This document shows positions 26,742 to 38,257 of a DNA stretch of 64,000 bases, piece by piece (the stretch's first letter is position 1; each line of letters starts with the position of its first letter). The stretch spans positions 186,001 to 250,000 of the forward strand of contig NZ_BJWH01000002.1 of the NCBI RefSeq assembly GCF_007990265.1, written 5' to 3'. Below the pieces are notes generated by a model. The model was not told the origin of the DNA and made no database searches. It saw nothing but the letters and a program-made list of their open reading frames with translations. The position numbers were made by a program, and so were the translations under genes. This DNA is from Cellulomonas terrae (GTDB lineage Bacteria > Actinomycetota > Actinomycetes > Actinomycetales > Cellulomonadaceae).

Positions 26742-27569
26742 CTAGTCCCGCGGGAGCTGCAGCACCCGGGTGTAGCCGGGGGAGTCGGGGTCGTCGACGA
26801 TCTCTCGCCCGTCGAGCCAGGACGAGATCACGTGCGAGAGCTCACCGGGGTGGCTGAAGTTGATCGCGTGCGCGGCGCCCTCGATCAGGGCGACCGTGGT
26901 GTGGTCGGAGGCCAGCCGGCTCACCTCGCGGACCCGGACGGGCGGCGGCATCAGCGGGTCCTTGCTGCCGATGACGGCGAGCGTCGGGACGGGGGACTTC
27001 AGGAGCCGCTCCAGCGACGGGAACCGGGTCATCTCGCTGAACAGGTGGAACGTGTTGACGGGACCGAACCGCAGGTAGTCGGGCACGGCCACGCGGGCCA
27101 TCTGCCGGTTCTCCCGCGCGCCGTCGATCGCGAGCTGCCGGACGGCGCGGCCCAGGCCCTGGTTGTGCACACCCCCGGCGGGCGAGACCAGCACGACCCG
27201 GTCGACGCGGTCGGGCGCCGCGTGCGCGACCTCGAGGCTGACCGGGCACCCCATGGAGTTGCCGACCAGGACCACGCGGTCCAGCTCCAGGGCGTCGAGG
27301 ATCTTCAGCAGCGCGAGGGCCAGCGCCGGGATGCCGAGGGTGTACTCCCAGTTCTCGCTCTTGCCGTAGCCGGGCAGGTCGGGGACCAGGTTGGTCGCGC
27401 GACGGGCGAGCATCCGGGCCGTCGGCATGAGATAGGCGCCGGAGATGGCGAAGCCGTGCACGTGCACGATCGGCAGGGCGTCGGCGACGGGGTCGCTCTG
27501 TCGGTAGAAGACGCTGTGACCGTCCACCTCGACGGTGCTCTCTGTCCATCCGGCGACGTTGTCCACCAT
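26742..27569 (-). CDS. Alpha/beta-hydrolase fold enzyme
   Basis: 275 aa. Motifs are VHVHGFAISGAYL (oxyanion), LVPDLPGYGKSE, nucleophile elbow VVLVGNSMGCPVSLEVA, Asp in AVIGSKDPLMPP and His in EGAAHAINFSHP, a complete Ser-Asp-His triad. It resembles meta-cleavage-product hydrolases and esterases such as MhpC and BphD, but no aromatic-degradation genes are nearby. It lies 50 bp downstream of the sensor kinase gene on the same strand. Confidence 0.85.
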   Translation of the reverse strand: MVDNVAGWTESTVEVDGHSVFYRQSDPVADALPIVHVHGFAISGAYLMPTARMLARRATNLVPDLPGYGKSENWEYTLGIPALALALLKILDALELDRVVLVGNSMGCPVSLEVAHAAPDRVDRVVLVSPAGGVHNQGLGRAVRQLAIDGARENRQMARVAVPDYLRFGPVNTFHLFSEMTRFPSLERLLKSPVPTLAVIGSKDPLMPPPVRVREVSRLASDHTTVALIEGAAHAINFSHPGELSHVISSWLDGREIVDDPDSPGYTRVLQLPRD

Positions 27570-27619
27570 GCGTCAGATCGTGGCAGAGCGGACCTGCGTT
27601 GGCGAGGCGCGCCGGGGCG

Positions 27620-30476
<2,857 letters not shown>

Positions 30477-30493
30477 GCCGACACTGTGCACCA

Positions 30494-31990
30494 TCACCGG
30501 GGTGCGTGGCGGTCGAGAAACGCGTACACCTCGGCATCTTCGACGCCGGGGAAGGCTCCGGTGGGCAGGGGCGAGAGCACGTGCGCGTGCACCGCGGCGC
30601 TCGGCCAGGCGTGCGGCGCCCACTCGGCGGCCAGCTCCGGGTCGGGGAGCCGGCAGCAGGTCGGGTCCGGGCACCGGGACTCACGACGCCTCGTCGTGTC
30701 CCGTCCCCGGAACCACTTCGCGGCGCCGAACGGCACGCCCACGGTGATCGAGAACCCGCCGGCGGACGTCGAGCCGGTCTGCGTGGTGCACCAGAAGGTG
30801 CCCTCCGGGGTGTCGGTGTACTGGTAGTACTCGCCGGCGCGGTCGCGCCGCGTGAACGCCGAGCGGGCCGCCCACTCGCGGCAGACGACCTGGCCCTCGA
30901 TCGCGCCGGTGCCGTCAGTGGGGAACCTCACGGCGTCGTTGCTGTACCCCTTGAACAGGGTGCCGTCGTCGCCCACCCGCAGGAAGTGCAGGCGGATGTC
31001 GAGGTGCTCGGTCAACAGGTTGGTGAGCCGTTGCGCCGCGGCCTCGTGCGTGACGCCGAACGAGTCGCGGAAGTCCTCGACGGCCAGCTCCTTGCGGCGC
31101 TTGGCCGCGCTCAGGTGCGCGACGGCCGCCGTGCTGGGCATCAGGCAGGCGGCGGCGAAGTACGTGATCTCGACGCGCTGGCGCAGGAAGTCCGCGTAGC
31201 TGCGGGGCGTCGAGTGGGCGAGCACGCGGTGCGCGATCGCCTGGAGCGCGAGCGAGCGCAGGCCGTGGCCGCCGGGGATCGACGCCGGGGGCAGGTAGAT
31301 GCGGCCGTTCGCCAGGTCGGTGACCGTGCGCGTGGAGTGCGGGAGGTCGTCGACGTGGATCAGCGTGAAGCCGAGGTCGGCGGCCATCGACGCGACCGCG
31401 CTGTGGGTCAGGGCGCCGGTCGTGTACCCCGCGCGCCGCACCAGGTCCTCGGCGGCGGTCTCGATCTCGGGCAGGTGGTTGTTGCGCTCGCGCATCCAGA
31501 GGCGCAGCGCCGTGGTCGCCCGACGGGCCTCCTCGGGCGTGGCGATGGCGGCGTCGGCACGCCGGGCGAGCTCACGGTGCAGCCCGACGAGTGCCTCGAG
31601 CGCCTCCGTCGGCAGGTTCTTCGCCGGCCGGACGGTCGGCAGGCCCAGCGCCGCGTAGGTGGCGGTGCCCTGCGCGCGGTCGAGGTCGATCTCGAGGGCG
31701 GCGCGCCGCGACGGCGGCGCGGCGTCGAGCAGGTCCGTCGTCGTGGTCCCCAGCGCGGAGGCCAGGGACTGCAGGAGGCTCAACCGCGGCTCGCGCCGAC
31801 CGTTCTCGACGAGCGACAGCTGGCTGGCGGTCGAGCCCACCCGCTGCCCGAGCTCGTCGAGCGTGAGCCCCCGCTCCGTGCGCGCGTGTCGGATCCGTCG
31901 GCCGAGCAGGAGCATCTGGCTCCCTGCGGCGGCCGGTTCGCGCGGGTCGCTGGGCAGGTCGATGACCGGACGAGGGGAGTCTGTCGCCAT
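30494..31990 (-). CDS. ramB: RamB/ScfR-type XRE regulator
   Basis: 498 aa. An N-terminal XRE HTH (ERGLTLDELGQRVGSTASQLSLVENG, residues about 39-64, key turn TASQLSLVE) is followed by an IrrE/ImmA-like domain and a C-terminal ScfR (short-chain fatty acyl regulator) region rich in Cys (RCPDPTCCRLP). RamB-type proteins control acetate, glyoxylate or propionate genes and respond to acyl-CoA levels. The metalloprotease-like segment reads AIAHRVLAHS and lacks HExxH, so proteolysis is unlikely. It diverges from ppdK with an inverted repeat in the shared promoter, suggesting control of PPDK and of itself. Confidence 0.87.
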   Translation of the reverse strand: MATDSPRPVIDLPSDPREPAAAGSQMLLLGRRIRHARTERGLTLDELGQRVGSTASQLSLVENGRREPRLSLLQSLASALGTTTTDLLDAAPPSRRAALEIDLDRAQGTATYAALGLPTVRPAKNLPTEALEALVGLHRELARRADAAIATPEEARRATTALRLWMRERNNHLPEIETAAEDLVRRAGYTTGALTHSAVASMAADLGFTLIHVDDLPHSTRTVTDLANGRIYLPPASIPGGHGLRSLALQAIAHRVLAHSTPRSYADFLRQRVEITYFAAACLMPSTAAVAHLSAAKRRKELAVEDFRDSFGVTHEAAAQRLTNLLTEHLDIRLHFLRVGDDGTLFKGYSNDAVRFPTDGTGAIEGQVVCREWAARSAFTRRDRAGEYYQYTDTPEGTFWCTTQTGSTSAGGFSITVGVPFGAAKWFRGRDTTRRRESRCPDPTCCRLPDPELAAEWAPHAWPSAAVHAHVLSPLPTGAFPGVEDAEVYAFLDRHAPR

Positions 31991-32010
31991 GACGTTGACC
32001 GTAGGCCAAG

Positions 32011-32031
32011 ATTGCCTGTTCTTGCCGCAAT
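32011..32031. promoter_or_regulatory. Candidate RamB-like operator between ramB and ppdK
   Basis: ATTGC (32011-32015) and GCAAT (32027-32031) form an inverted repeat with an 11-bp spacer; inside it lies the small perfect palindrome TTGCCGCAA at 32022-32030. RamB/PrpR-family sites contain TTTGCAAA-like elements, which this resembles. TAGCCT at 32056-32061 is a possible ppdK -10, putting the repeat near position -47. Confidence 0.45.
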
Positions 32032-32118
32032 AGCGCCCTTGAGGATCGGCGGGAGTAGCCTGGACGCTTGAAGGAGACGGGTATTCCTCCCGCCCAGCCC
32101 TGCGAACAGGAGCCCTTC

Positions 32119-34815
32119 ATGACGTCGTATGTCTCGCGGTTCCGCGACGGTGACAAGGACCAGAAGGACCTCCTGGGTGGCAAGGGCGCCAACCTGGCCG
32201 AGATGACGAACCTCGACCTGCCGGTGCCGCCGGGCTTCACCATCACCACCGCGGCCTGCCGGGCGTACATGCGCGACGGGCACGTGCCGCCCGAGCTGCG
32301 CGTCGAGGTGACGCTTGCCGTCCGGGAGATCGAGGACACGATCGGCCGGCGGCTCGGGGACTTCCACGAGCCGCTGCTGGTCTCCGTGCGGTCGGGTGCG
32401 AAGTTCTCCATGCCCGGGATGATGGAGACGGTCCTCAACATCGGGCTCAACGACGCGTCCGTGAAGGGGCTGACCGAGTTCTCGGGCGACGAGCGGTTCG
32501 CGTGGGACTCCTACCGGCGACTCATCCAGAAGTTCGGCAAGACCGTCCTCGGGATCGACGGCGAGCTCTTCGCTGCGGCGCTCGACGAGCGCAAGGCCGC
32601 GGTGGGCGCGGTGACCGACGTCGACCTGTCCGCGCAGGACCTGCGCGTCCTCGTGCAGACGTTCAAGGAGATCGTCGTCGAGCAGACCGGCCGCGAGTTC
32701 CCCCAGCACCCGCGCGAGCAGCTCGACATGGCGATCGAGGCGGTCCTCGACTCGTGGAACACCGACCGGGCGCGCCTGTACCGGCGCCGCGAGCGCATCC
32801 CGCACGACCTCGGGACGGCGGTCAACGTCGTGAGCATGGTGTTCGGGAACCTCGGTGAGACGTCGGGGACGGGCGTCTGCTTCACGCGGGACCCGTCGAC
32901 GGGGGAGGCAGGCGTCTACGGCGACTACCTGCCGAACGCGCAGGGCGAGGACGTCGTCGCGGGGATCCGCAACACGCTGCCGCTGTCCGAGCTCGAGGTG
33001 CTCGACCCGGTCTCCTACGACGCGCTGCGGCACGCGATGCGACGGCTCGAGACGCACTACCGCGACCTGTGCGACATCGAGTTCACCATCGAGCGCGGCA
33101 AGCTCTGGCTGCTGCAGACGCGCGTGGGCAAGCGGACGGCGGCGGCCGCGTTCCGGATCGCGACCGAGCTCGTCGACGAGAGCCTCATCACGATGGACGA
33201 GGCGATCACGCGCTGCACCGGCGACAAGCTCAGCCAGCTGCTGTTCCCGCAGTTCGACGCCGGTGCGGCCCGGCAGCTCCTGACCCGCGCGATGCCGGCG
33301 TCCCCGGGTGCGGCCGTCGGCGAGATCGTGCTCGACAACGCCCAGGCCCTGGAGCGCACGGCCGCCGGCGCGCACGTCATCCTGGTGCGCCGGGAGACCA
33401 ACCCGGACGACCTGCAGGGCATGATCGTCGCCGACGGCGTGCTGACCGCGCGCGGCGGCAAGACGTCGCACGCCGCGGTCGTCGCCCGCGGGATGGGGAC
33501 CTGTGCCGTGGTCGGCGCGGAGGAGCTCGACGTGGACGCGGCCCGCGGGGAGGTCAGGGTGCGGGGCGAGGTGCTGCACGCCGGCGACACCATCGCGATC
33601 GACGGCGCGACCGGCGAGGTGTTCCGCGGCGAGGTCCCCGTGGTGGACTCCCCGGTGATGGTCTACGTCTCCGACGGGCTGGACGCCGGGCTCGCCGCGG
33701 CGGCCGACCCGGAGGCCCGCGCTCTGGTCACGGCCGTGGACCGCGTGCTCCGGCACGCCGACCACGTCCGCCGGATGCACGTCCGCACGAATGCCGACTC
33801 GGCCGACGACGCCCGGCGCGCCCGTGCCCGCGGGGCCGAGGGCGTCGGTCTGTGCCGCACGGAGCACCAGTTCCTCGGCGACCGTCGCCAGTACATCGAG
33901 CGGCTCGTGCTGGCCTCCGACGACGACGCCCGGCAGGCCGCGCTCGACGCGCTCCTGCCGCTCCAGCGTGACGACTTCGCCGGTCTGCTGGAGGCGATGG
34001 ACGGCCTGCCGACGACCATCCGCCTCATCGACCCGCCGTTGCACGAGTTCCTGCCGGACCTCACCGAGCTGGCGGTCAAGGTCGCCGTGGCGACGGAGCC
34101 CGACCCGACCGACGTCGCCCTCCTGGCTGCGGTCGAACGGATGCACGAGCAGAACCCGATGCTCGGGCTGCGCGGGGTGCGCCTGGGGCTGACGCTGCCG
34201 GGCCTGTTCGCCCTCCAGGTCCGGGCGATCGCCGAGGCGACGGTGCAGCTGCGCCAGGCCGGCCGGGACCCGCGGCCGGAGATCATGGTGCCGCTCGTCG
34301 GGTCGGTGCGGGAGCTGCAGCTCGTCCGGGAGGAGGCCGAGCGGGTGCTGGCCGAGGTCAGCGCGTCCTCCGGCGTCCCGCTCGACGTGCCCATCGGCTG
34401 CATGATCGAGCTGCCGCGCGCCGCCCTGACCGCGCACCGCATCGCGGAGGAGGCGGACTTCTTCTCGTTCGGCACCAACGACCTGACGCAGACCACCTGG
34501 GGGTTCTCGCGCGACGACGTCGAGCGGGCCTTCTTCGCCGACTACCTGCAGAACGGCGTGCTCACGATCTCCCCGTTCGAGACGCTCGACGCCGACGGCG
34601 TCGGCGCGCTGGTCCGCGCGGGCGTCGAGGGCGGTCGGGCGACGAAGCCCGGTCTGCACCTGGGGGTCTGCGGTGAGCACGGGGGAGACCCCGAGTCGAT
34701 CCACTTCTTCCACGACGTCGGGCTGGACTATGTGTCCTGCTCGCCGTTCCGTGTCCCGATCGCTCGGCTGGAGGCCGGGCGCGCGGCGGTGGCCCGGAGG
34801 TCGTCAGCCGCGTGA
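32119..34815 (+). CDS. ppdK: Pyruvate, phosphate dikinase
   Basis: 898 aa, full length. It interconverts pyruvate + ATP + Pi with PEP + AMP + PPi, linking glycolysis and gluconeogenesis. Domains in order are the ATP-grasp region (GGKGANLAEMTN, VRSGAKFSMPGMMETVLNIG), the phospho-histidine swivel H451 in RGGKTSHAAVVARGMG, and the PEP-binding barrel with ELPRAALTAHRIAEE, FFSFGTNDLTQTTWGFSRDD and catalytic C851 in LGVCGEHGGDPESI. ATG 32119 is preceded by AGGAG at 7 bp. It diverges from a RamB-type regulator, which suggests control by acetate/acyl-CoA status. The 3' end overlaps the convergent hydrolase gene by 12 bp. Confidence 0.97.
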   Translation: MTSYVSRFRDGDKDQKDLLGGKGANLAEMTNLDLPVPPGFTITTAACRAYMRDGHVPPELRVEVTLAVREIEDTIGRRLGDFHEPLLVSVRSGAKFSMPGMMETVLNIGLNDASVKGLTEFSGDERFAWDSYRRLIQKFGKTVLGIDGELFAAALDERKAAVGAVTDVDLSAQDLRVLVQTFKEIVVEQTGREFPQHPREQLDMAIEAVLDSWNTDRARLYRRRERIPHDLGTAVNVVSMVFGNLGETSGTGVCFTRDPSTGEAGVYGDYLPNAQGEDVVAGIRNTLPLSELEVLDPVSYDALRHAMRRLETHYRDLCDIEFTIERGKLWLLQTRVGKRTAAAAFRIATELVDESLITMDEAITRCTGDKLSQLLFPQFDAGAARQLLTRAMPASPGAAVGEIVLDNAQALERTAAGAHVILVRRETNPDDLQGMIVADGVLTARGGKTSHAAVVARGMGTCAVVGAEELDVDAARGEVRVRGEVLHAGDTIAIDGATGEVFRGEVPVVDSPVMVYVSDGLDAGLAAAADPEARALVTAVDRVLRHADHVRRMHVRTNADSADDARRARARGAEGVGLCRTEHQFLGDRRQYIERLVLASDDDARQAALDALLPLQRDDFAGLLEAMDGLPTTIRLIDPPLHEFLPDLTELAVKVAVATEPDPTDVALLAAVERMHEQNPMLGLRGVRLGLTLPGLFALQVRAIAEATVQLRQAGRDPRPEIMVPLVGSVRELQLVREEAERVLAEVSASSGVPLDVPIGCMIELPRAALTAHRIAEEADFFSFGTNDLTQTTWGFSRDDVERAFFADYLQNGVLTISPFETLDADGVGALVRAGVEGGRATKPGLHLGVCGEHGGDPESIHFFHDVGLDYVSCSPFRVPIARLEAGRAAVARRSSAA

Positions 34816-35679
34816 GGCGAACAGCGCCCGGGCGTGGTCGACGACCGCGTCCGGGCGCTCGTCCGCCACGAAGTGCCCGGCACCCGGGACGAGCTCCTGC
34901 CGGAGGTCGTCCGCGCGGTCCTCGTGCCCGCCGAGCAGCTCGAGCGGGAGCCCGGCCGGGTCGTCGGCCCCGTAGAGCACGACCGTCGGGGTGGTCAGGT
35001 GCGCGTCCCGGTACGCGCCCCGGGAGATCCGAGCGACCTCGCCCAGGATGACGTTGCGGTAGAGGGCGGACCCGGCCCGGGCGCGTGCGGGGTCCCGCAG
35101 CGGGGCGACGAAGAGCTCGAGGTCCTGCTCGGTCCACGCGTCGGGCACGGTCGGAGATACCAGGAGGTGCCGCGGGAGCCGCCCGGACCGCAGGGTCCAC
35201 GGGCCGAGGCCGGGCGTGGCGATGACCTCCTGGAACCAGAGCCGCCACAGGACGCCCAGCATCCGCGGGTGGAAGCGGACGAACGGGTGCCCGGCGCCGA
35301 AGGTGACGTGGCTGCCCACGCAGTCGGGGTGCTCGAGGCAGAGCGCGAACCCGAGGATGGCCCCGTAGTCGTGGGTGACGAGGTCGACCCGGTCGAGGTC
35401 CAGGGCGTCGAGGAGCGCGACGACGTCGGCGAGCAGCTGCTCGCGGGTGTACCCGCCCGCGGGGGCCGCCGTCCAGCCCGCGCCGCGCAGATCGGGGCAC
35501 AGGACGCGGTGGCCGTCCGCGAGCCCGGGAACGACCTTGCGCCACTCCCACCAGTGCTGCGGGAACCCGTGCAGCAGCAGCACCGGTGGGCCGCTGCCCG
35601 CCTCCGCGACGTGCATGCGCAGACCGGGGACCTCCACGAACCGGTGGGTGACCCCGTCGAGAGCCGGGAATCCGTCCAT
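34804..35679 (-). CDS. Epoxide-hydrolase/haloalkane-dehalogenase-like alpha/beta-hydrolase
   Basis: 291 aa. The motif LLLHGFPQHWWEWRKV gives HGFP and a Trp-rich cap entry typical of epoxide hydrolases. The nucleophile elbow has Asp instead of Ser (LVTHDYGAILGFAL, D104), the mark of epoxide hydrolases and haloalkane or fluoroacetate dehalogenases. The acid and His are in YGADDPAGLP and PGAGHFVADERP. The physiological substrate is unknown. It diverges from a TetR gene across a 54-bp gap holding a clean palindrome, so it is almost certainly the repressor's target and may detoxify the inducer. Confidence 0.88.
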   Translation of the reverse strand: MDGFPALDGVTHRFVEVPGLRMHVAEAGSGPPVLLLHGFPQHWWEWRKVVPGLADGHRVLCPDLRGAGWTAAPAGGYTREQLLADVVALLDALDLDRVDLVTHDYGAILGFALCLEHPDCVGSHVTFGAGHPFVRFHPRMLGVLWRLWFQEVIATPGLGPWTLRSGRLPRHLLVSPTVPDAWTEQDLELFVAPLRDPARARAGSALYRNVILGEVARISRGAYRDAHLTTPTVVLYGADDPAGLPLELLGGHEDRADDLRQELVPGAGHFVADERPDAVVDHARALFASRG

Positions 35680-35697
35680 CCCTCGACACTACTACGA

Positions 35698-35720
35698 ACA
35701 TAGTGCCCGGTCCACTATGT
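35698..35720. promoter_or_regulatory. TetR operator palindrome
   Basis: Perfect 8-bp arms, ACATAGTG (35698-35705) and CACTATGT (35713-35720), around a 7-bp spacer. A further half-site-like TATAGTG follows at 35722-35728. It sits centrally between the hydrolase gene and the TetR gene. TATAGT at 35722-35727 also fits a -10 for the TetR gene, whose GTG at 35734 would then be leaderless. Confidence 0.85.
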
Positions 35721-35733
35721 CTATAGTGCCAGC

Positions 35734-36276
35734 GTGACCACCTTGCGCGACCGCGCGCTCGACGCCGCGATCGACCTGCTCGGGACCGAGGGCCTGCGCT
35801 CGCTCACGCACGGCCGCGTCGACGAGCGTGCCGGCCTCGCCCGGGGCTCCACGTCCAACTACTTCCGCACCCGGGACGCGCTCCTCGCGGGAGTGGCCCA
35901 ACGGATCCTCGAGCGGGAGCTGCCCGAGGTCGGCACCGCGTTCGCGCCCGCGTCGGCGGACGAGCTGGTCGACGCCGTCGCCGCACTCGTCCACCACACC
36001 ACCACCACGCAGCGCACTCTCACGACCGCGCGGCTCGTCCTCTTCATGGAGGCGAGCCACGACCCCGCGCTCCGGGACACCCTCTCCTCCGGCCGGCGGG
36101 CGATGGAGGCGCAGGTCGTCCCCGTGCTCGCGCGTCTCGGCGCCGCCGACCCCGTCACCGGCGCCGCCGCGCTCATGGCGTGTGCCGAGGGGCTGATCCT
36201 GCACAGGGTCGCGCGCGGCGACGAGACCGACCCGCGGCCCGCGCTCGAGCTGGTGACGCGCGCCGCCCTGGCGTGA
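35734..36276 (+). CDS. TetR/AcrR-family transcriptional regulator
   Basis: 180 aa, GTG start. The N-terminal HTH is recognisable: LRDRALDAAIDLLGTEGLRSLTH, then VDERAGLARGSTSNYFRTRDALL (recognition helix about GSTSNYF). The C-terminal ligand domain is mostly helical and Ala-rich, as usual. The adjacent 23-bp palindrome supports autoregulation and repression of the divergent epoxide-hydrolase-like gene. A strong hairpin directly follows the stop. Confidence 0.92.
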   Translation: MTTLRDRALDAAIDLLGTEGLRSLTHGRVDERAGLARGSTSNYFRTRDALLAGVAQRILERELPEVGTAFAPASADELVDAVAALVHHTTTTQRTLTTARLVLFMEASHDPALRDTLSSGRRAMEAQVVPVLARLGAADPVTGAAALMACAEGLILHRVARGDETDPRPALELVTRAALA

Positions 36277-36312
36277 CGCGGGCGTCGCACCCCGGGAGGT
36301 GCGACGCCCGCG
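36277..36312. terminator. Bidirectional terminator hairpin
   Basis: Perfect 15-bp arms, 36277-36291 and 36298-36312, around the hexaloop CCGGGA. It lies between the convergent TetR and 5'-nucleotidase genes. There is no U-tract, as is common in high-GC actinobacteria. Confidence 0.85.
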
Positions 36313-36318
36313 TGCGCG

Positions 36319-38157
36319 CTACGGCGTGACGGTCAGCGGTGTCCCGCCGGACGTCAGCCGCCAGTCAGGGTTGGTCGACGAGAACACCGCCGGGTCCACC
36401 ACCTGGTTGGCGCTCACCCAGTCGATGAGCAGCTGCCGGATCTCGACCTGCCGGTTGTAGACGACCGGGGCCGTCGTGACGCCCGGGAAGTTGCCCCCGC
36501 CGGACTGCCGGTAGTTGTTGATCGCGACGACGAACTCCTGGGCGTCCGTCACGGGGACGCCGTCGTAGGCCAGGCCCACGACGCGGCTGCCCACCGGCTG
36601 TGCCAGGTCGATGTCGTAGGTCAGCGGTGCGTCGAGCCCGCCCATGACGTCGTAGTTGTAGTCGGGCGTGCCGTTGGGGGCCGTCGGGGTCACCGCGTTG
36701 GTGAGGGAGGCGGCCGGGTACGTCCCGGGTGTGAGGGCGGGCTTGAAGTACTCCGCCGACTTCTCCAGGTACGCCTTGACCTGCGCGCCCGTGAGCCTGA
36801 TGCCCAGGAGCGTGTTGTCGTAGATGTAGAGGCCGGCGATGTCGCGCACGGACACGTCGCCCTGCGGGATGGCGGCGTCCTTGTTGAACGGTGCCGCGAT
36901 CGACAGCACCGGCAGGTCGGCGTCGGCACCCGTGAGCTCGGCCTTGACCGCACCCGCCTGCACGTGGTTGATGAAGTCGAGCACCGCGGCGTCCTCGTAG
37001 CGGGCCGTCGCGGCGGACATCGCCTCGGTCGAGGTGCCGATCACGCCGTTGACGTAGTCGACGACGGTCTGCTGCTCGTCGGCGAGCAGACGCACGATCT
37101 TCGGGTCCTCCGGCACGGTGTTCGAGTTGAGCACCGACGCGTCCACGGACTGCACGGTCCAGCGGCCCCGGCCGTACGACAGGTCGATGTCGAACACCGA
37201 CAGCCGCTGGCCCCACTTCAGCGGCTCGGACAGGACGACGGGCCTGCCGGTGGACGTGTTGGTGACCACGCGCTCGGCGATCTCCTGGTGGGCGTGGCCC
37301 ACGAGGATCGCGTCGATGCCCGGCACCTGCTCCGCGACGAGGGTCGCGGCGTTCTCCGGGAAGGGCAGCGCGTCGCCGTAGGACGACGACGTGTCGGCGC
37401 CGGAGTGCGCGGAGACGACCACGACGTCGGCTCCCTTACGCCTCATCTCGGGGACGTACCTCGCCGCCTGCTCGACGAGGCCGCCGAAGCTCATCTGCCC
37501 CTCGACGTTCGCCTTGTCCCAGATCGCGATGCCGGGGTTCGTCAGCCCGAGGATGCCGACCTTGACCGGCTTGCCGTGGGGTGTCCGGACGGTCTTGATG
37601 ACGTACGGCGTGAACGCGGCGCGACCGTTCTTGTCCAGGGTGGCGTTCGCGGCGAGCAGCGGGAAGTCGAGCTGCTTCTCGAACGTGCGCAGGTAGGGGA
37701 TGCCGTAGTTGAACTCGTGGTTCCCGAGCGCGGCGGCGTCGTAGCCGATCGCGTTCATGGCGGTCGCCATGGGGTGCTCGACGCGCTTCGAGATCGGCTG
37801 GATCTTGGCGTAGTAGTACGCCAGCGACGTGCCCTGGATGGTGTCGCCCGCGTCGAGGAGCAGCGTGTTGCGGTCGCCCCGGTCGGCTCGCACCTGGTTC
37901 ACGAGGGTCGAGATCTTCGCCAGGCCCACGTCGTTGTGCGCGCTGTCGTCGTACTCGGCGTTCGTGAAGTAGTCCCAGTTCAGGGCGCTGCCGTGCAGGT
38001 CCGTCGTACCCATGACGGTGAGCTGGTAGGTGTCGCGCCCGCCGTGGCCGTGACCGTCGCCGGCCGTCGCCGGTGCGGCTGCGCCGAGGACGAGCACGGC
38101 GGCTGTCGCCAGCACCCCCGCTCTCACCCTGCGACGCTGCAGGTTGGTGGAACTCAT
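36319..38157 (-). CDS. Secreted 5'-nucleotidase / 2',3'-cyclic-nucleotide phosphodiesterase
   Basis: 612 aa. ATG 38157 lies 8 bp after GGAGG. A Sec signal peptide (RRRVRAGVLATAAVLVLGAAAPATA) is expected to be cut near residue 32. The metallophosphatase domain shows MGTTDLHGS, LLLDAGDTIQG, AALGNHEFNYG, VVSAHSGAD and LVGHAHQE. The C-terminal 5_nucleotid_C domain contains the substrate pocket segment AINNYRQSGGGNF. No LPXTG anchor is visible, so it is likely released or loosely bound. It salvages phosphate and nucleosides from extracellular nucleotides. Confidence 0.93.
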   Translation of the reverse strand: MSSTNLQRRRVRAGVLATAAVLVLGAAAPATAGDGHGHGGRDTYQLTVMGTTDLHGSALNWDYFTNAEYDDSAHNDVGLAKISTLVNQVRADRGDRNTLLLDAGDTIQGTSLAYYYAKIQPISKRVEHPMATAMNAIGYDAAALGNHEFNYGIPYLRTFEKQLDFPLLAANATLDKNGRAAFTPYVIKTVRTPHGKPVKVGILGLTNPGIAIWDKANVEGQMSFGGLVEQAARYVPEMRRKGADVVVVSAHSGADTSSSYGDALPFPENAATLVAEQVPGIDAILVGHAHQEIAERVVTNTSTGRPVVLSEPLKWGQRLSVFDIDLSYGRGRWTVQSVDASVLNSNTVPEDPKIVRLLADEQQTVVDYVNGVIGTSTEAMSAATARYEDAAVLDFINHVQAGAVKAELTGADADLPVLSIAAPFNKDAAIPQGDVSVRDIAGLYIYDNTLLGIRLTGAQVKAYLEKSAEYFKPALTPGTYPAASLTNAVTPTAPNGTPDYNYDVMGGLDAPLTYDIDLAQPVGSRVVGLAYDGVPVTDAQEFVVAINNYRQSGGGNFPGVTTAPVVYNRQVEIRQLLIDWVSANQVVDPAVFSSTNPDWRLTSGGTPLTVTP

Positions 38158-38257
38158 GTCGGAGACCTCCCGTGCTGTCGGTTCTGCACCGGGTTGCGGT
38201 GCGCCGGGCACGGTACCCCGTCCGGGTGACACGGACACCTCCGACGCCGACCGGGCC

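Noticed and set aside
31780..34713. 977-codon minus-strand frame antisense to ppdK
   Set aside because: Charged low-complexity shadow; ppdK on the plus strand is full length with all catalytic motifs.
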